A DNA stretch of 64,000 nucleotides from Astragalus membranaceus (lineage: Eukaryota; Streptophyta; Magnoliopsida; Fabales; Fabaceae). The translations under genes were made by a program, and so were the position numbers. Of this stretch, positions 21,381-32,539 are shown one piece after another. The stretch lies in the NCBI GenBank assembly GCA_039519185.1, contig CM076854.1, positions 17,147,192 to 17,211,191 on the forward strand. The letters run 5' to 3'. Below the pieces are notes generated by a model, which worked only from the letters and a program-made list of their open reading frames with translations, was not told where the DNA came from and did not search any database. Position 1 is the stretch's first letter; each line of letters begins with the position of its first letter.

Positions 21381-23197
21381 GTGGCAACCAGAACAGGAAA
21401 CATAGAGCGAGGCGAGCATTCAAGAGCAGGGCGAGGAGATGAGCAGAGTCCTTCTGGTAGTAGGACCAGGTTCAGATTGAGGACTAGACCGGCCGGAAAC
21501 GCGTCTGAGCGTCAGAGGCATGTCCGAGAGCGAGAGCAGCAACAGGAGCAGGAGCATTATTATCACGAGTCTGCTGAGCCAGACGCCATGCATGTAGATG
21601 ACCAGGCTGAGGTTGCTCAGCATGATGATGAGGCTGCTGAGCAGGTTTTATTACACCGGTTGCATGTCCACTGCGTCCACAGACTACTACAGACGGGAGA
21701 GGTAATACTTTTAATAATTTGTTTATTTTTTTACAATTAATTACTTTTATTTTTTTTACAGGACCGGAGTAAGATTAAAGTTGCTTCTCATGGGGGGAAG
21801 ATATACTGAAGATGAGACCTCAGCAGCACCACCCACATATAGCAGGATGGTTGTAGCAGGCGCATCTGTTTGAGCTGGACATCACACCTCTCGGCAACAT
21901 CAACCACGAGCTCATATCAGCTTTTGTGGAGAGGTGGCATTCTGAGACCAGCTCATTCCACATGCCGTGGGGGAGATGACAATGACGTTGGACGACGTGT
22001 CCGCGTTGCTCCACTTGCCGCTCACCGGCACACTGTTGGCGCATCGGCCACATTTTGACACTGCCGATGCTATTCGGGCTGGAGTTGACCTGCTGGGCAT
22101 AGACCACACAGCCTGCTGGGAAGAGTGTCAGTTCAACAGGGGACCGACATTCCGATTTTCTTTCTTGACGGCCGCATACACACAGAACATGGAGCGCGGC
22201 CTTCTTGATCAGGCGGCACGGTGCTATCTACTACACTTGTTGGGCAACACCATTTTTGCCGACAAGAGTCACACATATGTCCCTGTCAAGTGGGTGACTC
22301 TTATTTCTGACTTTGACCTGTGTGGCCAGTGGGCTTGGGGTCCAGGTGCTCTAGCTATTCTCTACGAGCAGCTGAATGATGCTTGTTACTGAGAGACGTC
22401 GTAGATTGGCGAATACGCTTCTCTGTTGCAGGTAATTAATTAATCAATTATTTTTATTTCTTTTTAATTACTTTTATTTATATAATTATATTTATTTTTT
22501 TAATTATTTTAGTGCTGGATATATGAGTATTTCCCCACCATCGTGGTGCGGAAAGACTTCGGTGCCAGTGAACTTCCACGTTGCCGCAGGTGGGCGAACA
22601 AGAAGTGCGATAGTATCAAGCTTCCGAAGTTTCGGCAGCTGTTGGATGACTTGTAGAGGGAGCAGGTCATATGGAGCCCCTGGGACGACCACTGACAGTA
22701 CCTCCAGTTTCACAACATTTCATTATTCAGAGGTTGGCTGCTGTGGGGGATGTGGCAGTGCCTTATATGCCAGACAGGGTCCGTTGGCAGTTTGGATATG
22801 TCCAGCAGATTACTGATCCACCTATTTCGGGCCCACGTCCATCTACGGAGTTCATAGTACATCAGCTGATGTTCTATCAGTCCCCAGCGCGGGCTTTCAA
22901 GGACAGTCGTCGACGGACATCCGTCCAGGGTGCTTGTGATGACGAGTACCTACCATGGTACTTGCAGGTGTCCATTCCCCGCCTGACTCCGGCTCCGCCT
23001 TCACCTCCAGCTCCGCCTTCGCCTCCACAGGATGCACCTGCAGCTGCTGAGGATGTTGGTCCACTTCCCTTAGAGTCCAGGATGGAGAGAGCAGCTAGGC
23101 ATGTCCAGATGTTTATGATTGTCTTTTGGCAGTCGACGGCATTCCTGGGGATGTTTATGATAGTCTGTTGGCTGCTTTACAACTTTTGGACATTTAG
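21381..23197 (+). pseudogene. PMD (MAIN-LIKE type) pseudogene, copy 2
   Basis: Exon 1 (21381-21701) begins MATRTGNIERGEHSRAGRG and is Arg/Gln/Glu-rich. Exon 2 (21762-22431) and exon 3 (22513-23197) carry the plant mobile domain as in copy 1, with intact MTMTLDDVSALLHLPLTG and DVAVPYMPDRVRWQFGYVQQ. Exon 3 keeps the RPSTEFIV segment that copy 1 lost and has an extra APPSPP unit in a Pro-rich linker. Defects: a missing G in the run near 21970 and another near 22745 shift the frame, TGA/TAG stops lie at the exon 2 end and near 22653, and a stop follows DDH. It is degenerate but easier to reconstruct than copy 1. Confidence 0.8.
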
Positions 23198-24000
23198 TTG
23201 TGTTATTTTTTGTATTTTTATTGTATTGATACTGTATTATTATTGTTTATTAGTTTAGCGAGTTTCGTTACATTTAATTATTTTGCGTAATTTTTTTTAA
23301 TTTAAAAAAATATATTTTTTTAAAATTTCCAGTAATACACATATTTCCGGAAGGCAGAAATATGGGTTTTCCGAAAATACCTCAAAAATAAGTATTTCCG
23401 GAAGCATATTTCCGGAAATTTTAAAAAATATATTTTTTTTAACGAAAAATATATTTCGTAACTAATTTTGGCGTCACTAAATTTTTTGCGAGGGATTTTG
23501 AAATCGGTCACTAATAGCGACAGAAAATTCCCTCACAAACATATGAAATCCGTCACTAACAAATAGTTCGAAATTGATGATGAAAAGTGTATTTCCGTCG
23601 CTATTTGTGAGGAATAAATTCGTCGCTAATAGAGAGGGACTAAATCCGTCGCTAATAGAGAGGGAGACTAAATCCCTCTCTATTAGCGAGGGAGACTAAA
23701 TCCCTCTCTATTAGCGAGGGAGACTAAATCCCTCTCTATTAGCGAGGGGTTTTATCCATCTAATACTCATTTTTAATTAGGGACTCATTAGAATTTAATA
23801 TAAGAGCATATTTGTTATAGATTTTATACACTCTTTAAAATAAAACATTCTACTAAATCTAAGAATAAAAATTAGAATTTTTTTGAATAGCACACAAATA
23901 TCTTAAATAACACAAATAAAGTATATGTTTCTCATCTATGAAATTGAATTATTATTTGCTTAATGGTATGCCACAAGTACTTAATAATAATAACAATTAC

Positions 24001-24110
24001 AAGCAGTAAACTACCGGCTGTAGCATTTATATAGCCAACATTCCTCTACAAGCAGTAAACTACAAGTAGTAACATTTATATATCCAACATTCATCTACAA
24101 GCAGTAAACT
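24001..24110. repeat. 49-bp tandem repeat
   Basis: AAGCAGTAAACTAC starts at 24001, 24050 and 24099, an exact 49-bp period. It lies immediately downstream of the captured gene's last exon. Confidence 0.85.
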
Positions 24111-24114
24111 ACAA

Positions 24115-26670
24115 GTAAGCAAAACAGTGAACATTTCCAGAAGTATCCACACATATGCAAACTGATCCAGTGTCATCAACAAAGGAGATTGGAACAACTT
24201 TGGTTGAAATTTTTTTGTCCCCTGCTTGTTTTGTTGGTATTGGGCCACTTAGATGCTCAGATTGAACTTTGTTATTGGCAGGCTGTGAAAGAAACAAGGA
24301 CAAGAGACAGGTCAACAAGTCAACTAATCAAGTCAATAATATGTTATATATTATGCTTGTCTTTGTTACTGATAGGCTGTGACAGAAACAAGGACAAGAG
24401 ACAGGTAAACTAGTCAACTATCCAACCCAACAATAAGCTCTATTATGCTTGTTGGGTTTGATTGTATATTAGGCCACAATTTTAAGAAGAAATTTCTGAA
24501 GAGGATGTGAGAGAAGAGGTCATTACCATGACATTTGGGGCATGTATTTCTCCAGAAGCTGGTACAACTAGCTCATTGTGTTTTGGCATTGGCGATGTAG
24601 CATCGGCAAGATAAATAGCCCCAATTTTTTAGGCTGGAATATTGTCAAGAACAGGAAGTTCAGGTTTGGAACCTAGCTTCTTTTTCCTGACAGAGTTTAC
24701 CCGAATGGCACCTGCAATTTGGGAAGATTGTATTCAGAAACAAACATTGTAACTTATTTTTGCTATATCAATGATCCGTTTATCATCTCAAGAAAAATTG
24801 TAAACTAGTCAAGCAAAATAGCAGACAAACTCTGCTATCAAGTTCATTAACTATTCAAAGTTTATGCTACAAGGAACCATTATTTATTTATTTATTTATT
24901 TATTTATGAATGAACATTGAATGACCCAATTTGGGTTAGCTTCTAGCTTAATTCAAGATAAATATTTGATTCTTAACTTACAAAAGAGCCTTTGTAAGTA
25001 CTTAATGAAGAAGACGGGCTGTTTATACAACAATTGAAACTCCCCACAGCACAGGTAAAGAAATTCACAAAAGCACTAAAACTCCCCAGAGGTAAAGAAA
25101 TTCACTAGAAGATGACACACTGCATAACAATTGAACAGATGAAATAGTGAAATTTGTCAGTGAAGGGAAAACCTGAATCAGCTTTTAAGATGGTTTTTTG
25201 GCAATTTTCATTACACTCATGGTAAGGATTAGATGCTTTCGGACAACCAGATTGCACGCGTTTTTCTTGATTCATCTTTTTGCCAATCTCATCAGCTGTA
25301 CAACAGATAGTGTTGGCAATCCCAACTAGTCGTACAACAGATAGTGTTGCATATCCAGTTCCCAAGCCAACTTCAAGTTCCATGGATCCTCTCATATGCA
25401 AACCACTTGGAAAAATGTCCATACTAGACCTGAGTGAGATTGGTGTCTGTCATACCAATATTAAAGCATCTCATGGTGCTGATGTGCTGATGTTGGTAAT
25501 CCAGATCAAGCATAATATCTTGCATTAAAACTATTAAGAATTGACAAACTCATCCATTGGTGTCATGATATTGAAATCCAGAATCATCTGACTTCATATA
25601 ATTAAAGTATGTGTGCCGCATGGAAGGAGGCATGTACGTTAAAATTCACAAGCTGCATGAAAATTTTGAAAATTCTTTGAATGCTACTTGACAATTGGAT
25701 ACGGAAAAAGTAAAACATGCTTAGCAACAATTACACCGCACATTGGGCTGAAGGTTAATTGAACACAAATAAACTACAAGAAGTCTTACAAACTTTCATT
25801 TTCAGTCTCACCAAGTGTGTTTATCGATTCAAGCTTCCACATGATCGAACCGCCACCAAAAGATAATACCCATCTGCAATGAACAATGGCAATATATGAT
25901 TAAGAAAAGGAAAATGGTTAATATTTAACAGTGCAGAAAAGTAGTTTATGAAATGAAAACTAAATGGTTTCATTCATTCATAAGCCTCATATGATGATTG
26001 GTAATCTGAACTTCAGTACTAATTTCCTAGAAGTCAATTAGTGCAAAATAGCACTACTCTTGGTCTTAAGTAAAACCAGCAGCTACATATACAGATAATC
26101 TACTATAACTTTTGTATTTGTTAGAGCTAAAAGACACCCAACCCACATCAGTGTCATCAAGTAAAAACATCAATACCAGGAAAACTAACATATGTTTCAA
26201 AATTTAGAAACACCAAGTATACAAATGAAGAATATAGTAGAACACTCAAAAGGGGTTAAAACAGCATAAATTGATATTATTAGTATAATCATACATTTAT
26301 GTGGAGGGTTTTCCAAAACGGGGATTTCTTAGCAGTGAAATAATAATTTACCACTATCCTTATGGACATGGGAACATATGTATCAACCCTTCTTCAGTTC
26401 ATCTTCTATTTATCTCTCTCAAAAAATTAAAATTAAAGTTAAAAAAAAAAAACACCAAAGGCTTGTTTCCTTTCCTTCTCAATTTCTGTTTTTGTGGTTG
26501 TTTTAATTTCATTTACAGTAACTAATAAGAGCAAAAAACATGAACCATGAAATTTTTCAGAGAGAGAGATCGATGACTTACCGATTGCGAGGTGAGCGAC
26601 GAACAAAATCTGGGGCACGAGCGACGAACCACGGCGGAGAGAAACGGCGACGGCGATTCCTTAAATCAGA
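24115..26670 (-). pseudogene. Captured five-exon plant gene inside the CACTA element
   Basis: On the minus strand, exons of about 26670-26582, 25873-25812, 25295-25173, 24711-24527 and 24282-24115 are bounded by GT/AG sites (GTAAGT, GTGAGA, GTTTTC, GTAATG donors). They join in one frame across all four introns, ending at a TAG. The first Met in frame is in exon 2 (MWKLESINTLADEIGKKM). Exon 3 has a Cys motif, GCPKASNPYHECNENC. Exon 4 has a basic RKKKLGSKPE segment and one internal TAA after DNIPA. The last exon ends DTGSVCICVDTSGNVHCFAY. I do not recognise the family. Retained introns imply DNA-level capture. Apart from the single stop the frame is surprisingly clean. Confidence 0.6.
24265..24460. 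repeat. Diverged tandem duplication of about 100 bp
   Basis: GGCTGTGAAAGAAACAAGGA followed by caagagacaggtcaac recurs about 92 bp later as GGCTGTGACAGAAACAAGGA. It duplicates the 3' splice site region (minus strand) of the captured gene's last exon, leaving a second copy of the acceptor tract. Confidence 0.7.
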
Positions 26671-28576
26671 ATATCACAAGCACAAATGTAATAGAAACAA
26701 AACAGAAAACCTGATGGAGATGCGTTTAATCAGAAACTTCAGAATAACACAAACCTAATGACGCGTTTCTGAGGAGAGAGAGAGGGAGAGAGAGTCGGGT
26801 AGCGTTTCTGAGAAGAGGAAAGCAGCAACCATCTCAGAATATGACGCTGTTTTTTTCATCTCATCATGCCTGATCTGTTTTGCATTACCATCTCTTCATT
26901 CTAGGAATTTTAGGGGTTTTTTTAGGGTTTGGTTAGAAGATCTTGAGATTGGGGACTGGAGAATGACATTTGTGGGAAAGGAAAATGGTGAATCTTAGGA
27001 TTTGGGGGAAATAAGAGCGAGATGCAGAGCGAGAGCTAGATGCGGGTTTGTGAGAATGCTTGAAGGTCTGAGAGAGAGTAAGGCTATTGTCCAGAAATAG
27101 TGAGAGTGATGAGAGGTTTTGACAGTGGAAAATGAAATTAGTGAGGGTGAAGGGAAAAAGAAAAGGTAAAGTGAAAGTTATTGGGAGGGAATCTAAAAAG
27201 ACAAAGCGGGACGGAGTAATTTTTTGCTCAGTGATGGATTTCGCGTTCCTCATTATTAGTGAGGGATACTTTTTCCTCTCAAAATCCGTCTCTAAACATT
27301 TTTTCAATATTTTGTGACGAATTTAACTACGAAATTTTTAGTGAGGGATATTTTTTTGTCTCTATGTTCGTCACAAATTTAACCAAGAGGGGCGGTGACG
27401 AATTTATTTTTTTCCGTAGCTAAATCCCTCACTAATAGTCAGGGATATTTATCCATCTCAAAAATCTCTCTCTAAAAACAATTTTTCTAGTAGTGATGGT
27501 AAAATAGGGGTATGGGGTCTAATGAGGGGGGTAAAAAAAAACCGCCTAAACAATAAAACACATGCCTTATGTACAGCAATCAAAAGCTAGTGATGGTATG
27601 AGTGTGACTTGTGCTCATTTGGCCCTGATTATTTGAACCACCTACCATATGTTATGAAATAACAGCTCAACTGAGTGCACTACTACCCCAATAGGAATCG
27701 GTAAATAAAAATAGGAACATATAATACGAAGGGTATTTGTTCTCTTCAAAATTCAACATAACAACACTAATAACACCGTGAACCAGTAAAGCAAAATAAA
27801 TAAAAAGATCATAAATTTTATCATTAAATAAAGACATACTGAGTACCAACAATTACAGAATTGTCATGTATCTACCATACGCAAGTGCACAAAGAGTAGA
27901 CTACAGTGGGGTATTGTGGGAAAGGCAAAAATATTGATATTGAGGAAGCCGATAATAATCGGCCCATTTGGATTGATTTATTTTTGAGCCTATCCAAAAT
28001 AGGTTATGCAAATAAATAAGCTTTTATGTATTATTCATAAGCTTTTCAAAACAGTTTATGAAAACAGCTTATGGAGATACAGTTTTTGCTAATGAGAACT
28101 TATAATTAAATTAACATAAAAGCTTATTTAATTGCATAGGCTATTATTTATAAACTCAAAAATAAGTCAATCCAAACGGGCGAAATGTGTTGATGAAAAC
28201 ATCAAGAAGTTGCCAACTTGAATGCTTAGAAAACCGGATGAAGAAATCCAAGCTCATCCTTGGCATTAAGAAGATTATTCCTCTCATTCCTCATTCTCTT
28301 CACCCTGCGACTAGCGACTAGCGACTTGAGGATATAACCCATTGTTCTAGCTACGGTTCATTTAATTCGAGCATCTATCTCTAAAAGCATTAATGGCAAT
28401 TATAAATCTTTCTACAACCTATGAAAATGAAGAACATTAATGTTCGATGGAAAAGAGGAACAGATTCTTAAAAGCTGCAAGAACGACAATGTTGATATTC
28501 TTTAAAGCTTCTCAGGAACCTTATATGACACATTCAATTGGGTTAAGATAATGTCATTTTTCTATTATTTCACTTA

Positions 28577-29414
28577 GGCCCATGTTTCTCCCAACCCCCG
28601 TCCTACTCACCACACACCCACAAACCCTTCGAAATCTCAAAAATACCTTTGATGAATAAAAATGTTCCCAACGCATCCTTATTTTTTTCTGCGCCCTATA
28701 CCGTTCAGTTCAGTTGCCTGGTGTCGTGGTATATGTCTTGTGACACCTCCCCACAAGATGAAATTTACAAAGGTCCGGCGTCAGGCTGCCGACCCCGAAC
28801 CGTCCTGCTTATTTCCCTCAACTTAGTTATTAGACATTGGTTAACCATGTGCAAATAACTGGTCCACTCAATTATGAGTTTGGTTAACTCAGCAATTTTA
28901 CATTGGTTAACCATGTGCAAATAACTGGTCCACTCAATTATGAGTTTGGTTAACTCTCAGCAATTTTATATTGGTTAACCATGTGCAAATAACTGGTCCA
29001 CTCAATTATGAGTTTGGTTAACTCTCGGCAATTTGATGCATAGCACCATAACTAATAAATGTAGAGTAACTAACAAGTTTTATCAAGTTAGAGAGATTCT
29101 TCTATATGATTTCCCCTCTTTCAATTTCAATTCATATAATTTCTGTTCAATGTTAAATGGTATATTATCTACTACTACTACTACTACTACTACAAACTCT
29201 CCCTTTTCAATGTTACAGAATCCAAAAACTTCAAAACAACATATTACAGTAGTACGGTAGTTTAGTACCGTACTAGTTCAGTACTAAAGTACCGTACCAG
29301 TTCAATTTTGGAGTGGGGGCTTTAGGAGTGTGTTTCACATTAGGGCAATTTTGGAATATTGGAGGTTAGGGGGTGTGTGGTGAGTAGGAGGGGGGGTTGG
29401 GAAAAGCATGGGCA
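28577..29414. mobile_element. Mutator-type MITE upstream of SKP1 copy 2
   Basis: This is the same element and insertion site as 14150-14960. TTTCACTTA target duplications lie at 28568-28576 and 29415-29423. The terminal base on the right is A instead of C. It is slightly longer than copy 1 because the minisatellite has full-length units and the CTA microsatellite is expanded (about 29170-29192). Confidence 0.9.
28834..29032. repeat. 66-bp minisatellite, copy 2
   Basis: Three full units of ACATTGGTTAACCATGTGCA... (third unit ATATTGG...). Copy 1 has a 19-bp shorter middle unit. Confidence 0.85.
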
Positions 29415-30670
29415 TTTCACTTAAGCCTCGTTCACACTTAACATTCTATTTTAGAGTATGTATGTTAACTTCTTTTGATTTTCACAAAATATCTTAGCTA
29501 AATAATATCATGTTGGTTTAATCGGCTCAACTAGACTTGCAATATCATCTTTAACATCATATATCAGAACAGAGTTAATGTAAATAAATTAAGGAAAAAT
29601 CCTTACCAAAACAAACAAAAAATGGCCAATAAGGTTCAAAGTTGTTCCTAATAGAAAATCATAGCAGAACATTAAGCAAAGGTGTATGTGGACCAGATAG
29701 TTAAAGAAGTAAATATTAAACTGCTAGTAAACTAAGTTAACTATGACTCTGCTGTTATTTTGTTATTATTCTGTTTTATTGTTAACATAAAGGAGTTGGT
29801 AATTAGTGAGGGAGTTAGTCAAGCTTAGTTCAGTAAGAAAAGGAGAATGAAATTTGCTACAGCAGTAAAAAGACTCTTCTGAAACCATAGTTAATGCACT
29901 TACATGGAGAACTCATTGATGGAGAAGAAAATGAAGAACTGATTCTACTGGAAAGAATTTCTGTGTCATATTATTACACTGAAAGTGATGTAGGAGCAAG
30001 AATTGAGTTTAGTAACTCTAACTACTAAGGACAAAACAAAAACAATATTGAGTTTAGTAAATATACTATTACAATCCTATATCAATATGGGAATAGAAGC
30101 AAGAATTGATTTATTACCTTAATAATTAAATAAACCACACAAAAAGAGTATCAAGTATACTTGCTCTTCAATCCCAATCATGACCCTGAGTTAAGAAAAC
30201 ACACTAGCGAAACCTTTTGGAAATGATGAACCTAGTAAAAATTAACAGAAATTAGAAAAGACTAAAATGAAACTCAAAAGAGTTTGTGTATTTTCTTATT
30301 GAAGCCTTATTGCCAAACTACCCAGATTCCCAGATTCAAGAAACAGAGCAACACTGCAGATACCAAACTAAATGTACAAATTTTAGTTTCAACAACAAAT
30401 TTTTCTTTTTTTCTTTGACAAAAACAATTAGTTTTCTTTTTTTGAGTAAAATTATTAGTTTGATGCATTTCAGATGCGGATCATAAATAGATGATACGAA
30501 TATTCATAATAGGAGCTTTTTTTTAGGAAAAAAAAATCTAATTAGTTTTTTTTCACAAGATCTAATGAGTACGGAATCCTACCGTTAGCTCTCTATCTTT
30601 TTTTCCTTAATTATCGCGATCCTTCTATGTTTTTCCCATTATAATCGCGATCCTTCAATCTTTTCTCCTT

Positions 30671-30678
30671 TATAAATA
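30671..30678 (+). promoter_or_regulatory. TATA box of SKP1-like copy 2
   Basis: TATAAATA lies about 150 bp upstream of the ATG with the same context as copy 1, including two TCGCGATCCTTC motifs upstream. Confidence 0.6.
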
Positions 30679-30747
30679 CAAGTGAAAGCAATGCAGTATT
30701 TACAATTCTGAATTCAGATTCAGAACTACAGTCGAATTAAGAAAAAA

Positions 30748-30764
30748 TTAGGGTTAGGGTTTTA
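30748..30764 (+). promoter_or_regulatory. Telo-box in the leader of SKP1-like copy 2
   Basis: TTAGGGTTAGGGTTTTA, identical to copy 1. Function is inferred only from the known association of telo-boxes with plant housekeeping promoters. Confidence 0.55.
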
Positions 30765-30820
30765 CCTTTATTTGAGAAAAGCGAAGACAACAAACTCATC
30801 CAAATCAAAACCCCACAATC

Positions 30821-31270
30821 ATGTCAATATCAGTGGCGCTGAAGAGTTCCGACGGCGAGACTTTCGAAGTCGACAAAGAAGTGGCGCTGATGTCGCAGAC
30901 GATCAAGCACACTATGGACGACTGTCCCGACGAATCCATTCTTTTGCCCAACGTTACCGCTAAGATCTTGGCAAAGGTTATTGAGTACTGCAAGAAGCAC
31001 GCTGAGCACGTTGAGGGGGAAAGTTCCGACGATCTGAAGAATTGGGATGCTGAGTTCATGAAAGTTGACCAATCAACGCTCTTTGATCTCATCTTGGCTG
31101 CAAATTACTTGAATATTAAGAGTTTATTGGATCTCACTTGCATGACTGTAGCAGATATGTTTAAGGGGAAAACACCAGAGGAAATTCGCAACACTTTCAA
31201 CATTAAGAATGATTATACTAAAGAGGAGGAGGAGGAAGTTCGTAGGGAAAATCAATGGGCATTTGAGTGA
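30821..31270 (+). CDS. SKP1-like protein, copy 2 (149 aa)
   Basis: This is the same protein as copy 1, with the full plant SKP1 layout. The N-terminal POZ-type domain runs from VALKSSDGETFEVDKEVA through LPNVTAKILAKVIEYCKKH. The WDAEFMKVDQSTLFDLILAA helix and the C-terminal F-box-binding domain follow, ending in EEVRRENQWAFE. It keeps the acidic DDCPDE insertion after HTM that resembles other plant SKP1s and is shortened in copy 1. It also has TVADMFKGKTPEEIRNTFNI, where copy 1 has I and Q at two positions, the latter versions being less usual. It is single-exon and intact, with TATA and telo-box upstream. This copy is the more likely functional parent-like gene, though both look translatable. 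Confidence 0.94.
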   Translation: MSISVALKSSDGETFEVDKEVALMSQTIKHTMDDCPDESILLPNVTAKILAKVIEYCKKHAEHVEGESSDDLKNWDAEFMKVDQSTLFDLILAANYLNIKSLLDLTCMTVADMFKGKTPEEIRNTFNIKNDYTKEEEEEVRRENQWAFE

Positions 31271-31834
31271 TGATGTTAATTAAGCTCTTAAATTCTCTAC
31301 TATGGAAGCTTTTTATTTTTAGGGAAATTATTAAATTTTCTGCGAAAGCTATGCAGTATACACTAGGGATTTATGTTTTTTGATTTGTTGCTTCTATTTG
31401 TTTTCTTCTTTCGTCAAAAATTGGTAGTGTTGTTTTCTTTTGGATATTTTTGGTGACTATCTTCCTCTATTTACATGTGGTGTGCTTATTTGATATTTTT
31501 GTTGATTATCTTTTTAGATGAAATTAAAAGGGATTCGGTTAGTACCCGAATTCTATTGGAAAACAGATGAAGTTAAGAGCCGCTCGGACTGTAATTAGTA
31601 CTTCCTCCGCCTTAAGACTCTTTTGACACTTTTTTCCTCAAATTATAAAACTTTTTTTTCTCAAATAATAAAATATTTTGCTTACTAAAAAAACGAAAGT
31701 CCTAATAACCAACATATTCTCTTCCTCCCATCTTTTTTCTCCTTTTCTTTCTCTTTCAAGTCCCTCTCTCCTCTCACTAAATAATAGAGAATGTGGTCTG
31801 CCTATTAATAAAATTCAACATTAAAATTACGCAA

Positions 31835-32507
31835 TGAGCGAGGTCAAGGGAGAGTAAAGCCTCAACCTATAGAGTGCCACGGCCAAGGTGGGCTCGGGTG
31901 CCTGAGTTACTGTCCGAGGACGAAGGTTAGCTGAGTAAGCCAAGTGGCTGAGGTAAGGCAGACTTACTTGGAAGGCAAGTTAGAGGAAGCATGAAGACAA
32001 AACGTGGGAGCAGTTGAAGATCAAGCGAAGGAGCGAAGCCTTGAAAAGCGGAGTGATGGAGTTCACCCCACTAACCGTGCAAGTGAGATCGTGGGTGGTT
32101 ACTCCGCCTCCTTAGGTCTTAGGAACGATGATAGTCGTTGATCTTCGATTGATCCAACGGTAGGCAAATGTTGGCAATGTTAGTGGACGACGAGGGCCTA
32201 TGTTTATAAATAGGAGAGTAATGTACAGAAAAACACAAATCAATCAAACCAAAACTCTACGTTTATTTTTACCTATCTTCTTTATCACATTTTTATCTTT
32301 ACTTCCATGCAATAGCAAGTAGTATAATCCAACCCTCGCGTCCCTTTCTCTCAACCTAACCCTTTCTAGAGGAGTTAGGATACCCACTGTCAAGTAGCAG
32401 AGTTCCCTCCTTGGCGCAATTGCTTGAAGAACAGAGGAATCAAAACACTTGTTCAAACATCTGGCCGAATCCACGGCTAGGACCTAAGAGTTTGACACAG
32501 GACAACA
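31835..32507 (+). mobile_element. 5' LTR of an element with an antisense gene
   Basis: It ends GACACAGGACAACA at 32507, two bases before a primer-site-like sequence. A TATAAATA box (32205-32212) and an A/C-rich leader give plus-strand polarity. The left edge is uncertain; TGAGCGAGGTCAAGG at 31835 is the best candidate, but its end does not mirror the CAACA terminus. Confidence 0.5.
32205..32212 (+). promoter_or_regulatory. LTR TATA box
   Basis: TATAAATA, about 300 bp before the LTR end. Confidence 0.5.
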
Positions 32508-32509
32508 AA

Positions 32510-32528
32510 TTGGCACGCCCAGTGGGAC
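32510..32528 (+). other. Primer-binding-site-like sequence
   Basis: TTGGCACGCCCAGTGGGAC follows the LTR. It resembles the 'TTGGCGCGCCCAGTGGGAC' that I associate with Tat-lineage Ty3/gypsy elements. Confidence 0.6.
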
Positions 32529-32539
32529 TAGAACGGGTG

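Larger units (their letters stand above)
23459..27495. mobile_element. CACTA element with captured gene (left TIR lost)
   Basis: The right end reads ...AATTTTTCTAGTAGTG (27480-27495), the complement of a CACTACTAGAAAAATT terminus. Subterminal repeats occur at both sides: four units of 'ctaaatccctctctattagc' (23650-23750) and 'gtcactaatagcgacag' on the left, and 'gacgaattt...agtgagggat' units on the right (27230-27470). Comparison with copy 1 shows that all of this is extra sequence. The left CACTA terminus and about 20 bp of target are missing, so the 3-bp duplication cannot be tested. No transposase was recognised; the interior holds a spliced host-like gene on the minus strand. Confidence 0.75.
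21217..27546 (+). mobile_element. TIR element carrying a PMD gene, copy 2 (split by CACTA)
   Basis: The left end GGCAGTTTTTTTTTTGTAAC and the right end ...AAAAAAAACCGCC are imperfect inverted repeats. They are flanked by TAAACCATA (21208-21216) and TAAACAATA (27547-27555), a 9-bp duplication with one change. The element is about 2.3 kb without the CACTA insertion. Both copies share this structure, so the element was in place before the segment duplicated. Palindromic TTTCCGGAAAT/cagaaata motifs lie near its 3' end (about 23325-23420). Confidence 0.65.
19781..31774 (+). repeat. Segmental duplication, copy 2
   Basis: It matches 9859-17158 over its whole length except for a CACTA insertion at about 23459-27495 and small indels. 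The homology opens at TTTGCCTAAATTATATTAGG, which includes the last six bases of the Mutator MITE beside copy 1 but not the rest of it. It closes in CTTTCAAGTCCCTCTCTCCTC, after which an LTR element begins. Copy 2 keeps the full PMD exon 1 and the full SKP1 coding length, so it is the better-preserved copy for coding content. Confidence 0.92.
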
